DNA of 64,000 nt from an uncultured Collinsella sp. (GCA_900540875.1 UQHT01000001.1:106969-170968), one strand, 5' to 3'. Shown: positions 16,906-24,935, counted from the first letter of the stretch. Numbers and translations are program-made. The notes: generated by a model from the letters alone, not told the origin.

Positions 16906-17620
16906 TCGATAGCCTCCTGTCCTTGCCTTGCAGCTCGTACTTGTCGCACATCTCCGACAGGCGGCTCACGATGGCCACCGCCGTCTCCTCGTCGCCGTTC
17001 TTGGCCAGGCGGCGTATGAGGTCGCCCTTGCCGTACTGCGTGGTCACGACCACGGGCCTCATGTTCTCGTACCTGTCGTTCACGACGCGGAACACCTGCC
17101 CCAGCGTCCAGTCGGTGGGGGACTCCTTGCCCAGGTCGTCCAGCACCAGGCACCCCACGCGGGAGAGCCTGGACAGCACGCCGTCCTCGGTGCCGTCGCC
17201 GCCGTAGGTGCCCTTGATGGCGGCCAGCACGCCCAGCATGTCGGTCACCCTCACGCTGGTGCCGCCGTCCACCAGGAGCCGCGCCACGGCGCTGGCGAGG
17301 TGCGTCTTGCCGGTGCCGACCGGGCCGCAGATGTACGCCCCGCGCCCCCGGCGCACCCCCTCGGCTATGTCGCAGGCCATGGGGGAGGCGGCGGCCATGA
17401 AGCGCGGCTTGATGCCGGCCCGCTCGTAGGCGCGCCGGCGCTTGGCGGCGGCCCTCTCGGCCTCGGCGCGGGCCTCTAGGCGCGCCCGCTCGGCGCGCTC
17501 GGCCTCCGCCCCGGGGCAGCTGCACGGCTTCCATCCGCAGAACATGCGGCGGCCCGCCAGCGTCATGTAGTTGCCTTCGAGCTGCGCCCCGCAGTGCGGG
17601 CAGCTAGTCGTACTCGGCAT
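16892..17620 (-). CDS. DnaC-like helicase loader (AAA+ ATPase)
   Basis: The protein has 242 residues. The N-terminal zinc-binding part (CPHCGAQ, then CGWKPCSCPG) matches the short Cys motif of phage and Firmicutes DnaC/DnaI proteins. Walker A GPVGTGKTHLASA is at about 98-110 and Walker B CLVLDDLGKE near 155, with Sensor-like VVTTQY near 193. It should load the host replicative helicase at the phage origin. It follows the replisome organiser with a 17-bp overlap, the usual initiator-loader pair. Confidence 0.88.
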   Translation of the reverse strand: MPSTTSCPHCGAQLEGNYMTLAGRRMFCGWKPCSCPGAEAERAERARLEARAEAERAAAKRRRAYERAGIKPRFMAAASPMACDIAEGVRRGRGAYICGPVGTGKTHLASAVARLLVDGGTSVRVTDMLGVLAAIKGTYGGDGTEDGVLSRLSRVGCLVLDDLGKESPTDWTLGQVFRVVNDRYENMRPVVVTTQYGKGDLIRRLAKNGDEETAVAIVSRLSEMCDKYELQGKDRRLSNGKR

Positions 17621-18305
17621 AGCCGTCGGCCTCCTTCCTCCGCTTCGGGCTGCGGTTCACGTAGTCCTCGAACTTCGGCGAGAACAGCGTGGAGGGCCGC
17701 AGGTACTTGGCCATCTTCGGGTCGCCCGCCCACTCGGCTGCCATCGTGTCGATGACGGCCAGGAAGTCGGGGAGGCGGTAGCCCTCGGCCCAGCGGGCGT
17801 GTATCAGCCTGCGGGTCTTGGCGCTGCTTGAGCGGTAGCGGGTGCCGGCTGCCTCGTTGAGCGCATGCACGATTTCGTCAAAGGGGATTAAGGGGTTATC
17901 TATATACTCAACCTCAACCTCAACCTCTGCATTGCCGCAACTCGATGCGCCTGCATGTGCATCCGCATCTGCTTGCGCATGTGCGACTGCATCTGTATCC
18001 GCATATGCTCCCGCATGTGCTTGCGCATCGGCTTGCGCCCGTGCCGCCGCATCGTCCACCGCGTCTTCCTTCCCCGGCCTGTTGCCCCAGCGGGCGTTGG
18101 CCGCCTTCCTTGCGCGCTCGCTCTTCTCGTCGCCCATGTCGAGCCTGCCCTTGAGCACCAGGAAGGTGGGCAGCCACGCGGGGCTGCCCTGCGGCTCCTT
18201 GCCCGTGAACCGGTACTCGACGATGGCGTAGATGAACGGCGCGCGCTGCTTCTCGGGCATGGCCTGCGCGGCCGCCCAGAAGTCGTCGTGTATAACCATG
18301 CCCAT
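17604..18305 (-). CDS. phage replisome organiser / conserved phage C-terminal domain protein
   Basis: The protein has 233 residues. The N-terminal half (FWAAAQAMPEKQRAPFIYAI, then PAWLPTFLVLKGRLD) resembles DUF6291/replisome-organiser N-domains. Residues about 135-225 (IVHALNEAAGTRYR.., RLIHARWAEGY, PKMAKYLRPSTLF) match the Phg_2220_C domain. The two are joined by an Ala-alternating linker (about 86-118) encoded by a hexanucleotide array. It pairs with the DnaC-like gene, so it is probably the origin-binding initiator. Confidence 0.8.
   Translation of the reverse strand: MGMVIHDDFWAAAQAMPEKQRAPFIYAIVEYRFTGKEPQGSPAWLPTFLVLKGRLDMGDEKSERARKAANARWGNRPGKEDAVDDAAARAQADAQAHAGAYADTDAVAHAQADADAHAGASSCGNAEVEVEVEYIDNPLIPFDEIVHALNEAAGTRYRSSSAKTRRLIHARWAEGYRLPDFLAVIDTMAAEWAGDPKMAKYLRPSTLFSPKFEDYVNRSPKRRKEADGYAEYD
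17953..18048. repeat. imperfect hexanucleotide array in the replisome-organiser gene
   Basis: About 16 tandem 6-base units built on gcatgt/gcatct/gcttgc encode alternating Ala-X dipeptides (AHAGAYADTDAVAHAQADAD). In-frame copy change would lengthen or shorten the interdomain linker without frameshift. Confidence 0.8.
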
Positions 18306-18324
18306 AGTGTCGCCGTCGCCTTCC

Positions 18325-18882
18325 CTAAAACGGGATATCCTCGTCGTACAGATCGGGCATGGCCTGCTGCTGCGGCATGGCCTGCTGCTGCGGCGCGTAC
18401 GCCTGCTGAGTGGCCGGCTGCGGCGCGTAGGCGGGCTGCTGCGGCGCAGGTGCCGGGGCGGGGCGTCCCTGGCCGTACGTGCGGGCCTGCGGCGCTTGCG
18501 GGGCCGCCTGGGGCGCGTACTGCTGCGGCGCGTAGCCCTGCTGCTGTTGCTGGCCGCTCATGAACTCCAGCTCGTCGACCACGACCTCCAGCGCGCTGCG
18601 CTTCTGCCCGGTCTGCTGGTCGTTCCAGCTGCGGTAGCGCAGCTTGCCCTCGATGGCCACCTTGCTGCCTTTGGCGAGGTACTGCGCCAGCTTCTCGCCG
18701 CGGGTGCCGAACAGCGTGCAGTCCACGAAGTTCGGGTAGTCCTCCCACTGCCCGGTCTGCTGGTTCTTGCGGCGGTCGTTGACGGCCACGCCCATGGACA
18801 GCACGGACATGCCGCCAGACGTGGAGCGCAGCACGGGGTCGCGGGTCAGGTTGCCGGATATGCACACGCGGTTGATGCTCAT
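18325..18882 (-). CDS. ssb: single-stranded DNA-binding protein
   Basis: The protein has 185 residues. The OB fold occupies about 1-108 (NRVCISGNLTRDPVLRSTSG, then WEDYPNFVDCTLFGTRGEKL). A Gln/Pro/Ala-rich disordered tail follows (about 115-175), ending in the acidic tip DLYDEDIPF that recruits replication and recombination partners. An AAGGAGG lies 7 bases before the ATG at 18882. It is adjacent to ERF, forming a recombination and replication module. Confidence 0.95.
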   Translation of the reverse strand: MSINRVCISGNLTRDPVLRSTSGGMSVLSMGVAVNDRRKNQQTGQWEDYPNFVDCTLFGTRGEKLAQYLAKGSKVAIEGKLRYRSWNDQQTGQKRSALEVVVDELEFMSGQQQQQGYAPQQYAPQAAPQAPQARTYGQGRPAPAPAPQQPAYAPQPATQQAYAPQQQAMPQQQAMPDLYDEDIPF

Positions 18883-19232
18883 AGATACCCTCCTTGGGTT
18901 ACGTCCCCGCTGTTCCAGATGCGGGTGATCTGCGCGTCTACCATGCGGATGCGCAGCTTGATTACGTTGATGGCCTCCTGCGAGGCCTTGTAGATGGCCT
19001 CGGAGCAGTCGCGGCGGCGCTTGGCCTCCGCTATCTGCTCCTGGCCCCGGCACACGTCGCCGATGATGGTGACGGGCGTGCCCTTCTGGCGCTCGTTCAG
19101 GATGGCGATGCGCAGGGCCTTGCGGTACTCGGCCTCGTTCTCGGCGTACTGGCAGCCCGACTCCTTGCAGGTCTTCAGCTCGGCCTCCAGCCTGTCGGTC
19201 AGCTCGTCCAGCTCCTCGGTGAGCGCCTGCAT
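18879..19232 (-). CDS. coiled-coil phage protein of unknown function
   Basis: The protein has 117 residues and starts MQALTEELDELTDRLEAELK. Residues 1-25 are a strong coiled coil, and two further helical blocks follow with charged residues. Cysteines occur at CKESGC, VCRG and RRRDC. It overlaps ssb by 4 bp and abuts ERF with no gap. Position suggests a recombination accessory protein, but no family is recognised. Confidence 0.7.
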   Translation of the reverse strand: MQALTEELDELTDRLEAELKTCKESGCQYAENEAEYRKALRIAILNERQKGTPVTIIGDVCRGQEQIAEAKRRRDCSEAIYKASQEAINVIKLRIRMVDAQITRIWNSGDVTQGGYL

Positions 19233-19805
19233 CTACTCCACCTGCCAGTCGGGGCGCGGGCAGCACGGGCTGTTGGCCACGAACTCCATGTACTGCGGCA
19301 TGCTGGCGAACTGGTAGCGCGCCCCGCAGCTGCGGCAGTGGGCCGTGAAGGGGCCGTCTGCGGGCGGCTGCTTCTCCTCGGGCGCGGGCTGCTCCTCCAT
19401 GGCGTCGGGATCGCTCTGCCCGTCGATGGCGAACGCGCCGCACAGCGCGTACTTGCGGGCGTAGCTCGACGCCATGCCGGTCACCTGGGCGTCGTCCGAG
19501 CCCTTCTTGTGCTCGTCCTCGCGGGCGTAGGCGCTCACCTGCAGCAGGCCCTCGCCGCCCTCGGCGGGGAACACGCACGCCGTGGACTTCACGTAGTAGC
19601 GGTCGCCTATCTGCACCAGCTCGTCGGTCATGAAGAACGCCAGGCCCTCCTTGGCGCACGGCTCCTTCAGCGCGGCCACTATGTCCTCGTAGCTGCGGTA
19701 GCTGAACTTGCCGAAAGCGTTGTACTTGGCCTTGGGCACCACCACGGCGCGCTGCACGCGGGCAACGGCCGCCATGAGGTCGATGGACTGCTGTTCCTGG
19801 GTCAT
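19233..19805 (-). CDS. erf: ERF-family single-strand annealing protein
   Basis: The protein has 190 residues. KAKYNAFGKFSYRSYEDIVA (about 26-45) and the later GMASSYARKYALCGAFAID (about 110-128) are hallmarks of the ERF/Sak family, which anneals complementary strands during phage recombination and circularisation. The C-terminal part has CRSCG and CCPR cysteines, possibly a zinc ribbon. It lies in a module with SSB, DUF1351 and RusA. Confidence 0.9.
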   Translation of the reverse strand: MTQEQQSIDLMAAVARVQRAVVVPKAKYNAFGKFSYRSYEDIVAALKEPCAKEGLAFFMTDELVQIGDRYYVKSTACVFPAEGGEGLLQVSAYAREDEHKKGSDDAQVTGMASSYARKYALCGAFAIDGQSDPDAMEEQPAPEEKQPPADGPFTAHCRSCGARYQFASMPQYMEFVANSPCCPRPDWQVE

Positions 19806-19806
19806 G

Positions 19807-20817
19807 CTAGTAGCCTCCGTTCATCCGCTCGTAAACCTGGCCCACCGTGCCGTGCATGATGGTGCCCACGACGCCCTGCGCCTTGAGGGCCGCCGCGACG
19901 CCCTGCATCTGCTCGCGCGTGGCGCACGGCACCACGACCGTCCACGGGTCGCCCGCCATGGCCACGGGTGCCGGTGCGGGCGGCGCTGGCGGCACCGGGG
20001 CGGGCATGGGCGCGGGCTGCGGCTCGGGCATCTGCTCAAGCGGCTGCGGGAACTCTGCGGGCTGGCATTCCGCGGGCCCGGGCACCGCTTCGGGTTCGGG
20101 TTCGGGCTCTTCCACGGGTTCCGGCTCCATGGCCGCCTTCAGCTCGGCGATGCGCCGGCGCTCCTCCTCGGCCTTGTGCGCCGCCGTTATGGCCGCGCCC
20201 AGGTCCAGGGTGGCGAACAGCTCGCGCTCGGCCTCGTCGTAGAACGGCTCGCCCTGGAACTGCGCCTTGAGGGTTTCCCAGTCCTGGGCCAGGCGCTCCA
20301 CCTTGGCCTCCAGGGCCTTGAATGCCTTCACCTCGCCGAAGGTCTTGTTGGTCCACTGCTTCTCGTGGAAACGCTCATAGGGCACGACGGGGGCCAGCAG
20401 CCCGGCGAACTCCTCGTAGTGCTCCCGCAGCTTGGCGTACGCGCGCAGCTGGCGCTCCTCCTCGGCCTCGTCCAGCTGCGCCTTGATGCCGTCGGCTGCC
20501 TGCTTCGCGATGCCCGCCACGGCCTTGCACCTGTCCTCGAACGCGGCCAGGGGCTTCGTGTACTCGCGGCTCACGGCCTTGCGGCGCTCGTCTATCTCCT
20601 TGGCGATGCCGTTGAGGTAGGCGCGGTCGCGCTTGGCGGCCTTCACGTTCTCGTCCTTGCCCATGTCGTAGGTCGCGCCCTCGTAGTCGGCCACCAGCCT
20701 GCGCACGTGCGCCTCCAGGGCGTCGAAGTTGGCCTCGATCACGGCGGGGGAGTACGCCACGGTCAGCTCTGACGCCTCCTCGGGCTCGATGATCTCGGCC
20801 TCAACTGCTTCGCTCAT
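19807..20817 (-). CDS. DUF1351-family phage recombination-module protein
   Basis: The protein has 336 residues. Residues 1-225 are mainly coiled coil and match DUF1351: VKAAKRDRAYLNGIAKEIDE, then RKAVSREYTKPLAAFEDRCK. A Pro/Glu-rich linker covers about 230-290. A small beta-alpha-beta domain at the end (about 292-336: PWTVVVPCATREQMQGVAAA) looks like one seen in other DUF1351 proteins. These proteins lie beside annealing proteins in many phages, and their mechanism is not known. Confidence 0.82.
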   Translation of the reverse strand: MSEAVEAEIIEPEEASELTVAYSPAVIEANFDALEAHVRRLVADYEGATYDMGKDENVKAAKRDRAYLNGIAKEIDERRKAVSREYTKPLAAFEDRCKAVAGIAKQAADGIKAQLDEAEEERQLRAYAKLREHYEEFAGLLAPVVPYERFHEKQWTNKTFGEVKAFKALEAKVERLAQDWETLKAQFQGEPFYDEAERELFATLDLGAAITAAHKAEEERRRIAELKAAMEPEPVEEPEPEPEAVPGPAECQPAEFPQPLEQMPEPQPAPMPAPVPPAPPAPAPVAMAGDPWTVVVPCATREQMQGVAAALKAQGVVGTIMHGTVGQVYERMNGGY

Positions 20818-22101
20818 TTACTCCTCGCTTCCCAGGCGCGCCATGCACGCCTCGTAGGTTTCCGTCTCGGCCGCGTTCGGCTCGTAGCCGTCGGCCTTCA
20901 TGGCCTCGTAGATGATGGTCACGTTCTCGACCGTCGCTCGGTTGAAGCACACGGAGCTGCCGCCTTCCATGAGGCTCCAGGCCGTCAAGCCGCTCATGTT
21001 CCACGCTGCCCGCCAGCCCATGGCCACGGCCAGCTCGGTGGGCGTGCGGTCGATGGGTCGGCCCAGCAGCTCCTCGAACGATTCCACGGCCTCGGCCTCC
21101 ATGGCGAACGCGGTCAGCGCCAGAGCCGTGCGGCGCATCGACTTGAGGTCGCCCGCGTGGGCGGCAAGCCACTCGCGGCGGGCCTTCGCGCCGTCCTCGT
21201 AGGCGGCCTGGAAGTCGGCCTTGCGCTGGGCTGCGGTCTGTGCGGCCTCGTCGGCCCCCTCGGCCACCGGCGCCAGCAGGGTCACGCCGAACGACGTTTC
21301 CTCGGCCAGAAGCCCCGCGCCCGCGTTGTCGGCCACGTAGGCGTCCAGCGCCGCCAGGTCGGGGCGGTAGTCGGAAAACGTGCGGCATGCGGCGAAGCCC
21401 TCGGGGCATTCGTCGACGAACTCGACGCCCGCGTCGGCAAGCACCGCCACCACCTCGGCGCGGTTGCGCCTCTGCTCGGCCTTGGCCTTCAGGCCCGCGT
21501 ACACGCGCTGCCATTCGGACTGCTTGCAGTCGCGCAGCTCGGCCACGGCCTCGTCGTCGCCCTCGAACTCGGCGATGGCGGCCAGGCGGTCGAGCGTCAT
21601 GTCGTAGGCGGCGTCCTGCACCCTGCGGGCGGCGCGGCGCGCCTTGGCCACGGTGCCCGCGTCGGTGCGGGCGGCCACGGCCACCTCCTCGTCGGGAATG
21701 TCGAGCGCCAGCATGGTCTGCACGCCGCGCGACTTCTCCTCGGCGGTCAGCCCCAGCTTGGCGTCGGTCTCCACCATGGCCTTGGCGGCCTCCACGCGCG
21801 CCAGCTCGGCGTCGTCCAGGTCGTCGTAGACCTCGGCGAGGAAACGCTCGGTGCCGATGGCCCTCATGGCGCGCACGCGGCACTCGCCGTCGATGATCCA
21901 GTAGATGCCGCCCTCCTTGTACAGGATGGGCTTCATGACGGGCTGGCCGGGGTTGAGGCGGTTGGCCTTGAACTGCGCGGCCAGGCCCGCGATGTGCTCG
22001 GCGCTCTCCCTGGTGGTGAAGTCGCGCGGGTTCATCGGCTCGCCGTCGGCGCGCTCGTAGGGGTACACGTCGCAGATCGCGACCTCCTCTAGCGATTGCA
22101 T
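20818..22101 (-). CDS. ParB N-terminal-domain phage protein
   Basis: The protein has 427 residues. The N-terminal 110 residues are ParB/Srx-like: VKPILYKEGGIYWIIDGECR and RVRAMRAIGTERFLAEVYDD. The helix-turn-helix region follows (LTAEEKSRGVQTMLALDIPD, then VAVAARTDAGTVAKARRA at about 130-165). Phage-encoded ParB-like proteins of this kind are often DNA-binding CTPases with regulatory or nuclease roles, not partition proteins, as no ParA is present. The long C-terminal half is not recognised. The start at 22101 overlaps the previous stop. Confidence 0.78.
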   Translation of the reverse strand: MQSLEEVAICDVYPYERADGEPMNPRDFTTRESAEHIAGLAAQFKANRLNPGQPVMKPILYKEGGIYWIIDGECRVRAMRAIGTERFLAEVYDDLDDAELARVEAAKAMVETDAKLGLTAEEKSRGVQTMLALDIPDEEVAVAARTDAGTVAKARRAARRVQDAAYDMTLDRLAAIAEFEGDDEAVAELRDCKQSEWQRVYAGLKAKAEQRRNRAEVVAVLADAGVEFVDECPEGFAACRTFSDYRPDLAALDAYVADNAGAGLLAEETSFGVTLLAPVAEGADEAAQTAAQRKADFQAAYEDGAKARREWLAAHAGDLKSMRRTALALTAFAMEAEAVESFEELLGRPIDRTPTELAVAMGWRAAWNMSGLTAWSLMEGGSSVCFNRATVENVTIIYEAMKADGYEPNAAETETYEACMARLGSEE

Positions 22102-22385
22102 GCGCGGGCCTCCTCGTCTACGACCACGCGGCACTCCATGCCCACCAGGCGGGCGCGGCACGCCACGCGGGCCACCTCGCCCATGAGCGCGATGCGCTTG
22201 GTGGGCACGGGGCCGTTCTTGATTTGCGCGGCCATGCAGGCGGCCCCCATGTTGAACGCCTGGCGCATGGCGGCGTCGAAGCCGCCGTCGCCCGGCTCGG
22301 GCACGGGGACGGCGCGCTCGATGCGCTTCAGGATGCTGTCCACCGTCTTGTCCGCGACGGTCTTGCTGATGATTTCCGTGAGCAT
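22089..22385 (-). CDS. 98-residue phage protein of unknown function
   Basis: Starts MLTEIISKTVADKTVDSILK and ends in a Cys/Arg-rich part (ARVACRARLVGMECRVVVDE). It is alpha-helical by composition, with an Ala/Met-rich middle (RQAFNMGAACMAAQIKNG). It is separated by 42 bp from the gene before it and overlaps the ParB-like gene by 13 bp. Not recognised. Confidence 0.65.
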   Translation of the reverse strand: MLTEIISKTVADKTVDSILKRIERAVPVPEPGDGGFDAAMRQAFNMGAACMAAQIKNGPVPTKRIALMGEVARVACRARLVGMECRVVVDEEARACNR

Positions 22386-22427
22386 TTGGGTCTCCTAACT
22401 GGGAAAACTAAAAGTGATAAAAACTTT

Positions 22428-22985
22428 TCAGGATTTCGGAACTTTTTTCTCTATGCGCTCCTTGCGCTTCTGCGCCGCCTTGACCCTGCGGTACAGGTAA
22501 CGGCACAGCCATCGCTCCATGGCCTCGTCGTGCGCCTCTGCTACCTTGTCGGCGGCGTAGCGGCTCATGCCCGAGGTGTCCGGGGCCTGCGGCATGGGGT
22601 CGGCGCGGCTCTCTCGGCCGCACTCGGTGCGCTCGTAGGTGCGGCGCTCCTCTGCGGTCAGCCTCGGCAGCAGCTCGGCTATGCGGGCCTCTATGGCCTC
22701 AAGCTGCTGCTGGCGTCTGCACGGTTCGCAGATGCCGTCCTTGCCGAGGGTCGCCCTGCGGCACCCGCACGACGGGCACAGCTCCAGGCGGTGGCGGTAG
22801 CAGCGCAGGGACACGTGGCCGCCGCTGGCGTTGATCAAGCGCCGCGCGTTATCCAACTGGTTCTTGGACAGCCGCAGCTCGCGGCGAATCTCGCGGGCGG
22901 GCACCTTTCCCGCCAGCTCGGCTATGCGGTCGAGGTCGGCCTTGCGCCACGCCCTGTGTGGCCTGCCCTTGTCTCGGCGGGTCAC
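22428..22985 (-). CDS. HTH plus zinc-ribbon phage protein
   Basis: The protein has 185 residues. The GTG start at 22985 overlaps the RusA stop as GTGA. Residues about 12-50 look like a helix-turn-helix (DLDRIAELAGKVPAREIRRE, then LRLSKNQLDNARRLI). A zinc ribbon follows at about 65-90 (CPSCGCRRATL and CEPC), then a helical basic C-terminus. It may be a small transcription or replication regulator of the early operon. Confidence 0.65.
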   Translation of the reverse strand: MTRRDKGRPHRAWRKADLDRIAELAGKVPAREIRRELRLSKNQLDNARRLINASGGHVSLRCYRHRLELCPSCGCRRATLGKDGICEPCRRQQQLEAIEARIAELLPRLTAEERRTYERTECGRESRADPMPQAPDTSGMSRYAADKVAEAHDEAMERWLCRYLYRRVKAAQKRKERIEKKVPKS

Positions 22986-23347
22986 TCGTCGCTCACCTCC
23001 ACGACCACGCGGGGGCGCGCCCTGTCGGTGAGCACCCTGTCGGGGCACTGCTCCACGTACTTGCGGGAGTCGTCCTTGATTACGCCCGCCGCCACCAGGC
23101 CGTCGAGCACGAACTTGCGCGCGAAGCCCACGTTGTCGGCGTCGCGGCGCATGTCGGGCTCGTAGAACGTGGTGCGCACGGTCACCCGGCGCTCGAAGCG
23201 CGGCGCGCGCTGCTGCATGGCCGCCGCCCTCACGCGTGCCGTCTCGCGCTTCTTCATGGCCGCCGCCTTGTAGCGGTTGGCGCGCTCGGCGCTGATGTAG
23301 TCGTTCAGGCTCGGCATTCGGCCTTCGACCGTGACGGTGCACCTCAT
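22982..23347 (-). CDS. rusA: RusA-like Holliday junction resolvase
   Basis: The protein has 121 residues. It holds the RusA pattern PSLNDYISAERANRYKAAAM near the start and DMRRDADNVGFARKFVLDGL with VIKDD at about 66-95; the aspartates are the expected metal ligands. Together with ERF, SSB and DUF1351 it makes a complete phage recombination set that resolves branched DNA before packaging. Start and stop overlap both neighbours by 4 bp. Confidence 0.9.
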   Translation of the reverse strand: MRCTVTVEGRMPSLNDYISAERANRYKAAAMKKRETARVRAAAMQQRAPRFERRVTVRTTFYEPDMRRDADNVGFARKFVLDGLVAAGVIKDDSRKYVEQCPDRVLTDRARPRVVVEVSDE

Positions 23348-23742
23348 TGCGCGCCCCTGTCGTAGATGCCCTGCGCCTCGGTCAGCGTGGAGGCGGCGAA
23401 AACGGCTGGGCCCACGATGGCCTCCCACGTGCCCACCAGGTCCACGGAGTCAACCGGCGTGCGGCGGAAGCTCACGGCGGCCAGCATGGAGGGGCGCTGC
23501 AGCACCATGTAGCGGGACAGCACGCTCCACAGGTTGTGGTCGCACTTGAGCTCGCTGGCCTCGCTCACGGTCATGCCGTTCTGGCACGCCAGGGTGTACA
23601 CGTTGTCGCGCTGGATGACGTGGCCCTCCAGCATCAGGCGGTAGCAGATGCGGCGCAGCTTCGCCCATGTATCGGGGTTCGAGGCAACCCAGCCGCACGC
23701 CTTGGCCACGAGGGCCTGGGCCTTGGCGTCTACCTCGGCCAT
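23344..23742 (-). CDS. 132-residue phage protein of unknown function
   Basis: Starts MAEVDAKAQALVAKACGWVA with a GGAGGCAACAGT ribosome site. The middle (RRICYRLMLEGHVIQRDNVY, then LACQNGMTVSEASELKCDHN) contains a predicted helix-turn-helix-like segment, so it might be a DNA-binding protein. Small early proteins of this size beside rusA are common, but I do not recognise the family. Confidence 0.6.
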   Translation of the reverse strand: MAEVDAKAQALVAKACGWVASNPDTWAKLRRICYRLMLEGHVIQRDNVYTLACQNGMTVSEASELKCDHNLWSVLSRYMVLQRPSMLAAVSFRRTPVDSVDLVGTWEAIVGPAVFAASTLTEAQGIYDRGAQ

Positions 23743-23930
23743 ACTGTTGCCTCCAGCGCCCATGTGGCGGCGATGCACGCGCAGACGAACAGGGCGGCGA
23801 AAACGGCCTGCAGCCTCTCGCGGCGCTGCTCTGGTGTTACACTGGTCTCGGTTCGGAAGTGAACCGTTGCGGTGCGCGTCTTTCGCTTGCCGGCTGCGAC
23901 GCGCACCCTCTTTCCCTTGATCTTTTCCAT
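23730..23930 (-). CDS. 66-residue basic protein with C-terminal membrane segment
   Basis: Starts MEKIKGKRVRVAAGKRKTRT with GAGGAAG upstream. The first 45 residues are strongly basic, and residues about 46-63 (LQAVFAALFVCACIAATWAL) form one membrane helix, so the basic part would face the cytoplasm. It overlaps the previous gene by 94 bp in another frame. Function unknown. Confidence 0.55.
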   Translation of the reverse strand: MEKIKGKRVRVAAGKRKTRTATVHFRTETSVTPEQRRERLQAVFAALFVCACIAATWALEATVWPR

Positions 23931-24022
23931 TCCTGGAACTTCCTCTCGTTCTCTGGGTCCTTGTAGAACTCGCGCATCATGGCGGCGCACTCGTCGCACA
24001 TGGCGCGCTGTATCGGGGTCAT
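23837..24022 (-). CDS. 61-residue phage protein overlapping its neighbour
   Basis: Starts MTPIQRAMCDECAAMMREFY; the ATG overlaps the previous stop as ATGA. Residues 1-35 look like a real helical protein with a CDEC knuckle. The second half is Arg/Ser/Pro-rich and coincides with the next gene read in another frame. The useful part may be only the first half. Confidence 0.5.
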   Translation of the reverse strand: MTPIQRAMCDECAAMMREFYKDPENERKFQEWKRSRERGCASQPASERRAPQRFTSEPRPV

Positions 24023-24266
24023 TCGCCCGCGACGCCCGGCAGAAGCAGCGGGGCGTCCTCGTAGGCGACCTCACCGGTGTCCCTATCCACGAACATCACC
24101 TCCTGGTCGTCGTACACGTGGATGTTGAGCATCTGCCCCGTGAATTCCACCAGCTTGGGGATGAAGTCACGGAACTTCGGGTCCAGCTCAAACTGCAGCA
24201 CGCACTTGCCGCTCTTCACGTTGAGGGCGGTGAACCCCCCCCCCGTACGGTCACCTCGTTCAGCAT
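24019..24266 (-). pseudogene. early phage protein, frame broken at a poly-G run
   Basis: A start at 24266 (MLNEVTVRGGG..) has an ideal AAGGAG six bases before it. A run of ten G on the - strand (24235-24244) then shifts the frame, giving a stop after 16 codons. The other frame continues after the run as FTALNVKSGKCVLQFELDPK to a stop at 24019, overlapping the next ATG as ATGA. With 8 or 11 G the two parts join into an 81-82-residue protein. It is either a sequencing or assembly length error or a slipped-strand switch. The protein family is not recognised. Confidence 0.7.
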
Positions 24267-24269
24267 GGC

Positions 24270-24608
24270 CTACTCCTTCTCGTCGTACGCGGTGTCGCGC
24301 GCGATGGTCTTGAAGTCGGTGCTCCAGCCCTTGCCGTTCACGCTGAACTGCACGGAGCTGTAGACGTTGAACTGCATGCCGCCGAGCTCGAACCAGGTCG
24401 TGCTCGCCTCCAGAAGCTCGATGCCGCTCGTCTGGAAGCCCCACATGGCCGCGATGCGGCGCTTGAGGCTGGCGTGCGTCTCCTCCATGCAGCCGTTCTC
24501 GGCCAGCTCGAAGCTGACGGCCACGCGCTTGCGGTCGTCGATGAGGTGGTCGAGCGTTTTGCCGATGATCTCGGCGACGAACTCGGGCTGGTGGCTCTTG
24601 GTGGTCAT
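24270..24608 (-). CDS. 112-residue early phage protein
   Basis: Starts MTTKSHQPEFVAEIIGKTLD with AAAAGGAG upstream; a longer upstream reading was rejected because it runs back through the Cro gene. The C-terminal half is beta-rich (TTWFELGGMQFNVYSSVQFS). It is the second gene of the leftward transcript after the Cro-like protein, with 3 bp to the next start. Not recognised. Confidence 0.7.
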   Translation of the reverse strand: MTTKSHQPEFVAEIIGKTLDHLIDDRKRVAVSFELAENGCMEETHASLKRRIAAMWGFQTSGIELLEASTTWFELGGMQFNVYSSVQFSVNGKGWSTDFKTIARDTAYDEKE

Positions 24609-24636
24609 GGTGTGTCTCCTTTTCTGATAGGTAAAT

Positions 24637-24834
24637 CTAATTACAGTTTGAAGCGAAAAAAATTTCTTCGGGTTTGTAGCCCAAGAAGTCGGCGGCCTTT
24701 TTAGCCGTCTCGATGCGCATACGGTCGGGGTGGTCTTCATAAACATCGTATGTAGGTCCTGAAATGCCCAGATGTTCAGCCATTGCCTTCTTGGTTACGC
24801 CCTTGCTCATGCGCGCCTGCTTGAGTGACTTCAT
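24637..24834 (-). CDS. Cro-like XRE-family regulator
   Basis: The protein has 65 residues. The helix-turn-helix is at about 12-33 (VTKKAMAEHLGISGPTYDVY). It is the first gene of the leftward early transcript, divergent from the S24 repressor across a 101-bp AT-rich region with an operator palindrome, so it is the expected Cro-type counter-repressor. An AAGGAGG lies 5 bases before the ATG. Confidence 0.85.
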   Translation of the reverse strand: MKSLKQARMSKGVTKKAMAEHLGISGPTYDVYEDHPDRMRIETAKKAADFLGYKPEEIFFASNCN

Positions 24835-24855
24835 ACTCCCTCCTTTCTGTCCATA

Positions 24856-24884
24856 ACTGTAATTAATCTTCAGAACACGGTCAA
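24856..24884 (-). promoter_or_regulatory. leftward early promoter (PL-like)
   Basis: On the - strand, TTGACC (24884-24879) and TACAGT (24861-24856) are 17 bases apart, 22 bp upstream of the Cro-like start codon. Both hexamers overlap or touch the palindrome at 24861-24892, so binding there would block RNA polymerase. Confidence 0.75.
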
Positions 24885-24892
24885 GATTAATT
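24861..24892. promoter_or_regulatory. lysogeny operator palindrome
   Basis: Perfect 10-bp arms AATTAATCTT and AAGATTAATT are separated by 12 bp in the divergent region between repressor and Cro genes. A related 11-base string (AACTGTAATTA, 24855-24865) recurs inverted at 24638-24648 in the 3' end of the Cro gene. Likely bound by the S24 repressor, Cro or both. Confidence 0.75.
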
Positions 24893-24935
24893 TTGGTAAA
24901 ATTGAAAATAAATTTAAGTCCTGGAAGGAGTTAAG

